Assembly: GCF_018390555.1 (NCBI RefSeq)
Contig: NZ_JAHBGB010000015.1
Coordinates: forward strand, 52,956 to 116,955
Source of the DNA: Ancylobacter oerskovii
GTDB lineage: Bacteria; Pseudomonadota; Alphaproteobacteria; Rhizobiales; Xanthobacteraceae
Direction: 5' to 3'
Length of the DNA stretch: 64,000 nt
The position numbers were made by a program, and so were the translations under genes. A model generated the notes under the pieces. The model did no database searches. It was not told the DNA's origin and saw only the letters and a program-made list of their open reading frames with translations. Below are positions 56,896-64,000 of the stretch, one piece after another (the first letter of the stretch is position 1; each line of letters starts with the position of its first letter).

Positions 56896-57301
56896 TAGCC
56901 CTGCCAAGGTAGCCACCGCGCCTGACCCGACGAAGCAACCCGCTCCGAATGGTGGGCACGTTGTAGTGCATACGCATGAAGAGCATTGGGAGGGGCCACT
57001 CCCATCTCCTAAGACAATGCGTGAATATCGGGACTTCGGAACGGACTGGCCCGAACGGATTATGGCTCAGTGGGAGACGGAGTCTGCTCACCGCCGCAGC
57101 TATGAAACATGGGCGCTCAGAGCGACCATCGCCCGAGACTTGCTGGGCCAGATTTTCGCTGGAGCGTTTGCCCTGAGTGCCCTCTATGTCGCGACAATCG
57201 CGTTTAGAGAGGGCTATCCGGCGGTTGCTGCCACAATTGTAGGCGGGACCATCATTTCGGTGGTAGGGGCCTTCCTTTACCAGCGGAATAAGAAGCCCTG
57301 A
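56870..57301 (+). CDS. DUF2335 membrane protein
   Basis: The 143-residue protein matches DUF2335: GPLPSPKTMREYRDFGTDWPERIMAQWETESAHRRSYE, then two membrane segments (about residues 88-108 and 112-133). The N-terminus is cytoplasmic and basic. DUF2335 is frequent on phages and islands and of unknown function. The start may be ATG 56870 or the GTG at 56864. Confidence 0.8.
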   Translation: MRAGRRSRNSPAKVATAPDPTKQPAPNGGHVVVHTHEEHWEGPLPSPKTMREYRDFGTDWPERIMAQWETESAHRRSYETWALRATIARDLLGQIFAGAFALSALYVATIAFREGYPAVAATIVGGTIISVVGAFLYQRNKKP

Positions 57302-57302
57302 T

Positions 57303-57329
57303 GCCCGGCCAAGCGCCGGGCTTTTTCAT
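57303..57329 (+). terminator. Intrinsic terminator 1
   Basis: GCCCGGC, CAAGC, GCCGGGC followed by TTTTTCATTT lies immediately after the DUF2335 stop and should end its transcript. Confidence 0.8.
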
Positions 57330-57410
57330 TTCCGGGGTGGGAACCGCGGCGTCGCTAGTGAGTTTTGCCGACGCCTGATGTTTCCCCTCAGGCGCGATGG
57401 TCAGCACTAG

Positions 57411-57440
57411 CCCGGCTTCGGCCGGGCTCTTTCTTTCTCG
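57411..57440 (+). terminator. Intrinsic terminator 2
   Basis: CCCGGC with a TTCG loop and GCCGGG, followed by CTCTTTCTTTCTC. It is preceded by CTAG, like the third hairpin. No gene lies between this and terminator 1. Confidence 0.7.
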
Positions 57441-57514
57441 ACCGGAACTTATCCGCCGCGCCTGATTTATATGAGCGCCTTGGCTTCGTCGCCTAGGCTG
57501 ATCGTCACAACTAG

Positions 57515-57540
57515 CCCGGCTCAGGCCGGGCTTTTCGTTC
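57515..57540 (+). terminator. Intrinsic terminator 3
   Basis: CCCGGC, TCAG, GCCGGG, then CTTTTCGTTC. It is also preceded by CTAG. It ends next to the stop of the convergent 38-residue gene. Confidence 0.65.
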
Positions 57541-57655
57541 AGGCCTCGAGCACGCCCTCGGGCACCTGGCCGAACGATGCGATCAGGACGGGCTCGTCAG
57601 CGTCATCGCTCTCAGGATCCACATCACGCGAAAACGCCGTAGCGCCGGGCGTCAT
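57539..57655 (-). CDS. 38-residue acidic peptide gene
   Basis: A short frame starts at ATG 57655, a few bases after the stop of the zinc-site protein gene, with GAGGTGG as ribosome site. The product is acidic (SRDVDPESDDADEPVLIASF). Position and ribosome site favour a real small gene. No family is recognised. Confidence 0.5.
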   Translation of the reverse strand: MTPGATAFSRDVDPESDDADEPVLIASFGQVPEGVLEA

Positions 57656-57662
57656 CGCCACC

Positions 57663-58214
57663 TCACCATGGCGGTTCCTCTCTAGGGTCAGGCAACCCGG
57701 CTTTGACCATCGCCGCATCCACCTTCGCCGCAAGTTCCTTCCGATAGTCCGTGTGACACTCGCCAGCATGCAGCCAGATGTGCTTGCCAGGCTCCGGCGA
57801 CATGACCGCTAATAGGTGAGAGGTGGGCCTATCCGGATATCCGCACATAGCGCAGCAACCTGGAGCATGATCGGGAAGCATCATGCGCGGGCTATTCAAC
57901 AGCCGCGCCCGAACCAGCGGGAGCGCCCTTCTGACGGCTGACGCTCGATCAGCGCCACGCTCCATTTCTCGCTGAACAACCCGGCTCCAGAGCTTCGCGA
58001 TGTCAGCCGATAGCTCGTCCAATTGGCCATTTTCGTTTCCAGCTACATCGTTTTCGGGGGGAACGTGGGGAACAAGGGGAACAGGCTCGACAAATCGTTC
58101 CGTAACAACGCTTTGCGGTGTTCCGCACTCTGTTCCCCAACTCACCGGGGCTTGGGGAACAAGGGGAACAATTTCGGTGCGATGCCGGGAAAAGGCAGCA
58201 AATCGGGCTGTCAT
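57663..58214 (-). CDS. Hypothetical protein with Cys/His zinc-like site
   Basis: The 183-residue protein has twin VPLVP motifs near residues 17 and 45, encoded by an 18-base perfect direct repeat. The C-terminal part has CCAMCGYPD then HIWLHAGECH, which may bind zinc. Similar Cys/His ends are seen on island proteins next to DUF927 genes (recalled). It follows the DUF927 gene on the same strand with a 14-base gap. The role is unknown. Confidence 0.65.
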   Translation of the reverse strand: MTARFAAFSRHRTEIVPLVPQAPVSWGTECGTPQSVVTERFVEPVPLVPHVPPENDVAGNENGQLDELSADIAKLWSRVVQREMERGADRASAVRRALPLVRARLLNSPRMMLPDHAPGCCAMCGYPDRPTSHLLAVMSPEPGKHIWLHAGECHTDYRKELAAKVDAAMVKAGLPDPREEPPW

Positions 58215-58228
58215 GACCCTTCCTCCCC

Positions 58229-59599
58229 CTAGAACTGGGCTCGCTGGGCGGCTCGGACCTCTCCCTCATCCTCCTCATCACCGAGGATGCGCGGGGTGAT
58301 CACGTAGCAGCGGACCGGCGAGGTGAAGCCGGGCAAGCGCGTCTTGACCTGCGGCTTTCCATCCCCGCCGGCCGCCAGATAGTCACGACGGATCAGCGCC
58401 TTCGCGACGGAGGCAGCATCGAGGCCGGCACATACCTCGGTACGCCATACCTCAGGCAGCATCAGATATTCGGTGCCGCCTCCGTCAACCCGGCGCCGAA
58501 ACCCGGCCCGGTTCGGAATGCGCTGCTCGATGGGGGCGCCCTGGCTATCGGTGGGGACGAGCTCACCCATGGCCTCGAAGCGCGATGCTCCATGAAGCTC
58601 GATGAACCGCCGCACTGCTGATATCGCTTCGACATCCTCGGCGGGCTCGATCCCCCCGCGGTGGGCCAGCCAATCGCCAAGGCACCACGCCGCGGCCCGC
58701 GTCGCCTCTCCCTCCGGCCATGGCAGGATGCCGGCTGCCGTTGCCATCTCGCCAGCGGCGGCCACGAGCCCGAAGCGCGCAGCAACACGGCTGATCTGTC
58801 CGTCCGCGCCAGCCGGCGCGTTGTCGCGAAGGAATTCGTCGACATGGTCCTTCACGGCCGGAGCGATGGCGTCAAACTCATCCACCAGCACCCGCAGGAA
58901 GGCACGGGTCGGGTGACCATAGTGTTCGCTGGCTGCCACCTTGAGATGCCGGGCGAACGCATCGGCGTTGGCGAAGCCGTGCAGGTTTTCGAACATGCCC
59001 ATGCCAGCGCCGGCGTCGGCCGGAATATCGACGATGCGGACCTGTTGCCCTGCCGCGGCCCGCCGGCCTCTGCCATCCTCGGCAATCTTGTCGGCAAGGG
59101 AGAGCTCACCGCTCGAGAGGAACAACAGCCGCCACTCTGCCGCCGGGCGAGCCTCGCCGGATCGCGACGCCCTCGACTTCCCGACACCGTTCGCAAGCAT
59201 GTAGGCGATCTGCCCAGCCTCGCGCCCATCTACCTGTCCCATCTCATCAAGGCACAGAAGGCAGTCGCAATGCATACCGGCGACACCCTCCAGCCCATTG
59301 GAGGTGGCGCGCCAGGTGCGGACATAGCCGCGAATGCCGCCGCCGCCCCAGGCGGACCCAGCCACGACGAGTGCGGTGCTCTTGCCGGTCGAAGAGGCCC
59401 CTCTGAAATGAAAGCCGCCGCTTTCGGATCCGGTCGGATAGAGCAGCGGCGCGGCAAAGGCCGTCGAGAGCGCCAGTGCCAGCCTTGAATTGCCCACGGC
59501 ATAGCGTGCGATATCTCGCTGCCAGCCCTCCAGCGTCCCGGCCTCACGCAAGGCGTGATCGACGCTGCCGCTGGTCTGCAGAATGATCCGTTCACCCAT
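58229..59599 (-). pseudogene. DUF927 protein, C-terminal fragment after frameshift
   Basis: This 456-residue frame is the helicase/ATPase-like half of a DUF927 replication protein. It has Walker A FRGASSTGKSTALVVAGSAWGG near residue 68, LLCLDEMGQVDGREAGQIAYML (Walker B-like) and LLFLSSGELSLADK. It starts at ATG 59599, inside the stop of the upstream frame, and continues the same family alignment without a gap. One extra C in the CCCC tract at 59604-59607 would explain the split. It could be translated alone by re-initiation. Confidence 0.75.
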
Positions 59600-60860
59600 G
59601 GTCGGGGTCCACCGTCTGGTTGCTTAGAATGAACGACTTGCCGTGCCAGCCGACGCGGCCGACACAGCGGGCTTTCTCATCCGGCCGGGCGGTCGAGATG
59701 TATTCGTGCAGGGCATCACGGGCGAACTTGCCCGGTGCCATGATCAGGCCGAGGGACAAGAGGCGTTCGCGATAGGCGGTACCGTCGCCAGCCAGCATCG
59801 CCATGGGCATAGCCCACTGCTTCCGGCGTCCATCGCGATCCGTCACCGTCAGCAGGCGCCCCCATTCCTCACCGTCCGAGCTGCGGGTCTCGGCCGCGAT
59901 GTCGAGCTGCGAGCAAAACCACTTCCATTCGGTGGTGATAGCGCCGGTCTCCTTGTCCTTATGGTCGACGCGCTTTTCGACGCCATGCGGCCATGACCGG
60001 AACATGCCAGGTGTCGGATCATCGTCTTCGTCGGCGGCGTCAACACGCTCGGCGGCATCGAGATAGGGCGACAGGAACGCCGGATCCTTTCGAATCTCGG
60101 CAATGGCCTCTTCCGTCCAGCCTTCATCAGCAGCGTCGGCCAGATCCCAACCGTCCTTGAGCGGGAAATCCCGCAGTATCTTCTCGCCGTCCCGCCAGAA
60201 CCAGGCGCCGAGACGTTCGGGAGCAAGGTGCAGGACACAAGCGGCGCCGGCCGCGCGGGCGAGCTCGCATACCTTGTCGCCGAAGTCCCAGCCGGGATGC
60301 AGCGGCTTGCCCTTGTCGGTCGCGCGCCCCGGCTGGTCATAGTCGGTGGCGATCACCACCGTCCGACCGGCGAGCGGCGAGAAGTCCGTCAGGTGCGGGC
60401 TCTTGGCCCCGTGGGCCGGTGTGGTAGCAACCATGTCGGGGAACAGGTCGCGCGCCGCGTCGCAGGTCTTCTCGCCTTCGGTGATCAACACCCATGCCGT
60501 GGGATTGGCAATGATGTCCGGAAGGGCGAAGAACGGACGCGGCGCCGGCATGCCCTTCGACCGCCAGCCGCGCTTGCCATCCTCGAGCTCGCAATAGGTG
60601 ACCGGCAGAATCTCCTTGGCCGGCTCGCCATCCGCACCGGCAAAGTCCCAGCGACAGACATAACCAACGAGCTCACCGGTCGCGTTGTAGTAGGGCCAGG
60701 AGCGCGACGGCGCGCCGAGCTTCGGATGCCTGAAGGCCATGGGCGGCGCGTCAGCCGGCACCGGAATGATTGGCCTCTTCGCGCCGGCCGTCGGCGTGGA
60801 CTGCCGCGCTGCTGCCACCTCATCAGCGGAGAGGGGCGCGAACATGAGACCCGCGTCCAT
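59592..60860 (-). pseudogene. Toprim/DUF927 protein, N-terminal fragment
   Basis: The 422-residue frame starts at ATG 60860, which overlaps the upstream TGA as TGATG. It has a Toprim-like domain (WVLITEGEKTCDAARDLFPD, VVIATDYDQPGRATDKGKPL) and the start of DUF927 (WFCSQLDIAAETRS, WGRLLTVTDRDGRRKQWAMP). It ends at GWHGKSFILSNQTVDPDHG; the family continues with the sequence found in the next frame. Together the two fragments make a primase-helicase-like protein of about 875 residues. Confidence 0.75.
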
Positions 60861-61189
60861 CAGCGCACCTCCAGCATGTCGGCGAGGTGGCGGGCTGCCT
60901 CCAGCTGGCTGGAACCTGACAGGTACGCCGCAAGACTGACAGGATCGCCGCCGGCATCGCCAGTCGCGAAATCGGACCACTTGCCGGACGTCATGTTGAT
61001 GCGGAAGCTGCCAGCCGAACGGTCGGAGCGGCGCGGGTTCAATGCCACCCACTCCCGGCCCTCGCGATGCCCGCCGGGGAGCCAGCGAGACAATAGGGCG
61101 GGCAATGCCGCCAGCGCGGCGGCATTCACCTTGTCGAAGTCGAGAGACGGACGGCGATCCGTCGAGAAGCCAAAGGGATGATCCGTCAA
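60860..61189 (-). CDS. Primase-associated small protein
   Basis: The 109-residue protein starts at TTG 61189, seven bases after a GGAGG site, overlapping the upstream TGA. LPGGHREGREWVALNPRRSD, then SFRINMTSGKWSDFATGDAGGDPVSLAAYL, resembles the N-terminal module of Toprim/DUF927 island proteins (recalled). Here it is a separate gene coupled to them by TGATG. A DNA-binding helper role in priming is inferred. Confidence 0.75.
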   Translation of the reverse strand: MTDHPFGFSTDRRPSLDFDKVNAAALAALPALLSRWLPGGHREGREWVALNPRRSDRSAGSFRINMTSGKWSDFATGDAGGDPVSLAAYLSGSSQLEAARHLADMLEVR

Positions 61190-61428
61190 AGGCGGTCCTC
61201 CCTGTTGACGAGGTGCACCTCGGCATTCCAGCGGATCGCGGCCTCCATCGCCGCAGTGAGAGCGACGGTCTTGGTGGCATCCTCGGCGAGGAACATTCCG
61301 CCGTTCTCGTCCGCCAGGAAGCAGACCCACGCCCCCGAATACGGATAGACCAATGCGCAGGACGGGCGCCCGACGAAGTGCGCATCGCTCGGCAGGTAGG
61401 GCTCCGTAATCGGAGCGAACGACCTCAT
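61186..61428 (-). CDS. Small hypothetical protein
   Basis: The 80-residue product (YPYSGAWVCFLADENGGMFLAED in the middle) shows no known family. It overlaps the next gene's TTG and, upstream, its ATG overlaps the TGA of the 199-residue gene. It belongs to the tightly packed island module. Confidence 0.7.
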   Translation of the reverse strand: MRSFAPITEPYLPSDAHFVGRPSCALVYPYSGAWVCFLADENGGMFLAEDATKTVALTAAMEAAIRWNAEVHLVNREDRL

Positions 61429-62024
61429 GCCCTACCTCCTTCATCGCTCGCCCAGGCATCTCGGAGGCGGCAAAATTCCTGAATGAGGATGTTGATGGCT
61501 TCAGTGGTCCAGTAGTCGACCATGGCCTCTTCGGCCGGTCGGCTCGGGTTGACCGCGGCGGCGACGAATGTGGCCATATGAGCCCAGACAGCACTCAGCC
61601 GGTCCAGTCTCTCCGCATCCGAGGCGTCGGTCGGTCGGGCGCAATCGGAATCGAATGCGAGGCGCGCTGCACGGATAGCCTCAGTGTGCAGCCTTTCCTT
61701 CAGCGCCTTATCGTCATCGCTCCATTCCGGCTCGTAGCTGGCTGGAATGCCCTCCAGCTCTTTCATGCGAGTGGAAAACGTCTGCGCGGCCTCGATCCAG
61801 ATTGCGTGGATCTCATTCGATCCAGTGACACCCTGCTCGAATGCTACCTGCCTCACCGGCTCTACGGTCGACATCAGATGGCGGTTGATGGTCGCGACAC
61901 GTACGTCTCGCCGGAAATTGTCGGGGTCTGCGGATCCGTAGGTCCACAGCCAGTCGAACGCCTGTTGGGCGGCCTGATGCGCGATATCGGTTACGAGGGA
62001 TTTCAGGTTGGCGTCATCCGACAT
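61425..62024 (-). CDS. Hypothetical helical protein
   Basis: The 199-residue product begins at ATG 62024 after GGGAGG. It is acidic and helical (LVTDIAHQAAQQAFDWLW, RMKELEGIPASYEPEWSDDD) with no signal peptide. No family is recognised. It overlaps both neighbours by four or fewer bases. Confidence 0.7.
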   Translation of the reverse strand: MSDDANLKSLVTDIAHQAAQQAFDWLWTYGSADPDNFRRDVRVATINRHLMSTVEPVRQVAFEQGVTGSNEIHAIWIEAAQTFSTRMKELEGIPASYEPEWSDDDKALKERLHTEAIRAARLAFDSDCARPTDASDAERLDRLSAVWAHMATFVAAAVNPSRPAEEAMVDYWTTEAINILIQEFCRLRDAWASDEGGRA

Positions 62025-62230
62025 CACCGGACCTCCCTGCCGAGGCCGGCCAGTTCGATATGCGCGAGCACGACAGCGAACGGCACGCCGCAACTCGCCG
62101 AGATGCGCCGCGCCCTGATGTGCAGAGGATTGACGCTCGAGGAACCAGACGATCGCCAGTCGAACAGCGGAAGGCCGGCTCCCGGCTGAATTTCCTTGCC
62201 CGGATTCCGGGCGTGGGCTAAAAAAGACAT
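62024..62230 (-). CDS. Small hypothetical protein
   Basis: The 68-residue product starts at ATG 62230, nine bases after AAAGGA, rather than at 62239. It ends as TGATG with the next gene. No family is recognised. Expression of the packed module may begin here. Confidence 0.6.
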   Translation of the reverse strand: MSFLAHARNPGKEIQPGAGLPLFDWRSSGSSSVNPLHIRARRISASCGVPFAVVLAHIELAGLGREVR

Positions 62231-62312
62231 TGAAATCATTCCTTTGAGCGGGAAGGTTTCAGACGCGACTTCTCAACACCCGGCGCTGTGGCGGCACCGG
62301 GTGTTCGCGTTC

Positions 62313-62525
62313 TCAGGCAGCGCTGGTCGTAAAGCGCGGCAACTTGCCGAACCACACCTCGATGGCTGCACGGGTAATCACCGTGCGGCGCCCTAACTTG
62401 TGAGCCTCCAGGCGGCCGGCCTGGATCTCGTCGTAGATCTTGTTTCGGCCTACCCCCATGACGCGAGCCGCGCCGCTGACGTCATAGGCGAGTGGTTCAG
62501 TTTCGGGTTTCGGTCGAAAGCTCAT
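62313..62525 (-). CDS. Excisionase-like helix-turn-helix protein
   Basis: The 70-residue protein is a single winged-HTH: YDVSGAARVMGVGRNKIYDEIQAGRLEAHKLGRRTVIT. This is the MerR/excisionase (AlpA-like) DNA-binding form used to steer integrase toward excision or to activate island genes. It heads the minus-strand module. Pairing with the integrase at the other end is likely. Confidence 0.85.
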   Translation of the reverse strand: MSFRPKPETEPLAYDVSGAARVMGVGRNKIYDEIQAGRLEAHKLGRRTVITRAAIEVWFGKLPRFTTSAA

Positions 62526-62631
62526 TCTCAGTCCTCAGCATGACCGTTGCGTCAGAGTGTGTCCCGACGTGTTCCGGCGGTTGCTGAGGAAGGTGGCAGG
62601 TGAATTTGGCGCTGTAACTGATCGGAAATCG

Positions 62632-63159
62632 CTATTTAGGTTTACTGGAATTCTGGCGCTGCCAATCCGCCTCCATTGCCTCAAAAACCGGCTTGCACTT
62701 ACTCCAGCACCGGTAAGCGTAATCTCGCGAGATGTTGAATTTGGACATTGTCTTATCGATTGCGGCTTCAACATTGGAGCCGTTGTAAATTTCAACGCGG
62801 ACAGCGTCAGCGATAGCGCTTACCGCCATTGCGTCTTGGGGCGCTCCCCTACGCCTGTGCTTGAATTCCAGCTTTCTGTCATTTGCACGCTGGTCGTCGT
62901 TAGGTACGAGCAGCTCGATCAATGCTCCACTAATGTCTCGGTGGAGGTTACCCCGCTCCAGCAGTTCAACCAGAGCGCGTCGACCCAGCACCTCAGCGTC
63001 TGAGCCACTGGAGGCATAGTGTCGGCGATACAGTCCTTTTGCGTCGGGTTTGATGTAGCCGTTCAAGAATACTCGGGCATACCTCCGACGCTCCGCGTCC
63101 GTTTCAAACTGATATGTTTGCGTGTCAAATTGCGTATTTAATCCGGGGGACTTCGCCAT
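62632..63159 (-). CDS. Hypothetical protein, lower GC than neighbours
   Basis: The 175-residue product is basic, has no signal peptide or membrane segment and no recognised family. It contains RRYARVFLNGYIKPDAKGLYRRHYAS and a C-terminal helix region (EAAIDKTMSKFNISRDYAYRCWSKC) that looks like an HTH. Codon use is more AT-rich than in the chromosomal part, a sign of transfer. Confidence 0.65.
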   Translation of the reverse strand: MAKSPGLNTQFDTQTYQFETDAERRRYARVFLNGYIKPDAKGLYRRHYASSGSDAEVLGRRALVELLERGNLHRDISGALIELLVPNDDQRANDRKLEFKHRRRGAPQDAMAVSAIADAVRVEIYNGSNVEAAIDKTMSKFNISRDYAYRCWSKCKPVFEAMEADWQRQNSSKPK

Positions 63160-63471
63160 AGCCCACGTTGTCCTTTCTTGGCGGCTTCCTCTACCAGATC
63201 AAAAGCGCGCTCAGCACCGAGGGAAGCGTGGGGAAACCGAGCGGCGCAACTCGGCTTGTCGGCTGGCCGGCCTATCCCCGTGCAAGATCATGGCGCCGTT
63301 GACGATTCGGAACAAGACGCGAACGCCAAGCGTGGTCCGCGCACCTAACCCGTCAAACCACTAGGCGCAGCGGCCCGCTATCGCGACGCTGAGGCCCATA
63401 ATGGACTCAGTGCGTCGCGCCTACCTCCTGTCCTGGAGAGATTCGATTGTTTAGTTAGAAACCTAGAGCGA
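63160..63471. other. Gene-free stretch in the island
   Basis: No gene was seen in this 312-base stretch. It contains a bulged hairpin at 63382-63419 (arms CGCGACGCTGAG and CTCAGTGCGTCGCG) and an AT-rich end near 63440-63470. Confidence 0.4.
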
Positions 63472-63831
63472 TCACATGCCCTCCCGCTCGAAATACGCGA
63501 GAGCCGCGCGGATGTTGCGCTCAATGAAGTCGTCGAGTTCGGCGCCCCTCTCCGCCTCGCTCAGCATCGTCCTCAAGGCGGCCGCCACGCCCGTCAGCGT
63601 CGTCGCTGCCGGCAACGGGTCCATGTAGTAGACGCGGCCGTAGGTTTCATCGGCGAAGGCGTTCGCCTGCTCATCACTGTAGTCATCGGGCAGTTCGGTG
63701 TTGAACCGATGCGACTGCACCTTGTAGTCGGCCAACGCAGCGGCAAGAGGATCGGCCGCCGGCAGGGTCGCGACGGCCGGCAACGGCACCGCTGCCGCCG
63801 CCACTCCCAAAATCATCTGTCTCCGGTCCAT
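63472..63831 (-). CDS. Exported small protein of unknown function
   Basis: The 119-residue product starts at ATG 63831, eight bases after GGAGG. MDRRQMILGVAAAAVPLPAV is a signal region (one Arg pair, Tat-like but weak). The mature part contains SDEQANAFADETYGRVYYMDP. No family is recognised. The IS21-like end lies about 107 bases upstream of its start and may have replaced its natural promoter. Confidence 0.7.
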   Translation of the reverse strand: MDRRQMILGVAAAAVPLPAVATLPAADPLAAALADYKVQSHRFNTELPDDYSDEQANAFADETYGRVYYMDPLPAATTLTGVAAALRTMLSEAERGAELDDFIERNIRAALAYFEREGM

Positions 63832-63937
63832 CACGCCGCCCTCCGCTGGGTCGCGCTGCGGAGCCGCAACATGGACATGTGGATCGTGTCCTGTCGGCTC
63901 GGGCGCTCGGCGCATTCGAGGGTCAGCAGTTCGAGAA

Positions 63938-64000
63938 TGTGTTTCGGCGTGCAAGTTTGACCCCGTGAGGCGGGGGATCGGCGTCCAACTTTGACCCCCT
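63938..64000. mobile_element. Left end of a probable IS21-family insertion sequence
   Basis: A TGTG at 63938 is followed by GGCGTGCAAGTTTGACCCC (63946-63964) and GGCGTCCAACTTTGACCCC (63980-63998), 17 of 19 bases identical and 34 bases apart. Multiple terminal repeats of this kind are typical of IS21 elements (recalled). The istA and istB genes should follow past the window. The exact boundary is inferred. Confidence 0.65.

Overview
The window is high-GC DNA with alphaproteobacterial gene content: a split glycyl-tRNA synthetase (glyQ/glyS), the argB, HAD nucleotidase, dapD, dapE run, the cysQ-DUF4170-acyltransferase-kdtA-lpxK lipid A cluster, MmcB and TIGR02301-type proteins. I read it as a Hyphomicrobiales (Rhizobiales) chromosome, perhaps Xanthobacteraceae; the family-level guess is inference. 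No rRNA, tRNA or CRISPR array was recognised.

1-11.1 kb: a partial phospholipase-D-like gene and the cobinamide amidohydrolase cbiZ. Then comes an eight-gene minus-strand operon: a Pot-type ABC importer, a DeoR regulator, a proline-iminopeptidase-like hydrolase, an APH-fold small-molecule kinase and a class III PLP enzyme resembling phospho-lyases. A divergent SDR dehydrogenase sits at its head. This looks like an uptake and degradation system for an amino-alcohol or its amide, and is the best candidate here for an undescribed pathway.

11-27.5 kb: a DUF2778 L,D-transpeptidase-like protein, an M20 amidohydrolase, a TauE permease, transaldolase, a CYTH-like protein coupled to a two-gene chromate transporter, DUF1275 and DUF6101 proteins, then the lipid A cluster, xseA, and a small GIY-YIG gene bracketed by duplicated palindromic repeats.

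27.5-53.2 kb: core housekeeping. glyQS, tiny membrane proteins, pyruvate phosphate dikinase, rpsU, a cold-shock gene, an isochorismatase-fold protein with Ser at the usual Cys, a HAD phosphatase, mutS, mmcB, a second two-gene chromate transporter, a MATE exporter, a DUF937 protein with Gly/Leu repeats, argB, a nucleotidase, dapDE, a porin-like fragment, NUDIX, TIGR02301, a methanol-metabolism-type cytochrome c and a CsoR-type metal sensor.

53.6-64 kb: an accessory island. A P4-type tyrosine integrase preceded by 12-bp repeats leads into cargo (thermonuclease-fold protein, SH3 protein, DUF2335 membrane protein) and a tightly overlapped minus-strand module (excisionase-like HTH, small unknowns, a Toprim/DUF927 replication protein broken by a one-base frameshift). 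At the right edge two 19-bp repeats look like the end of an IS21-family element whose body lies outside the window.
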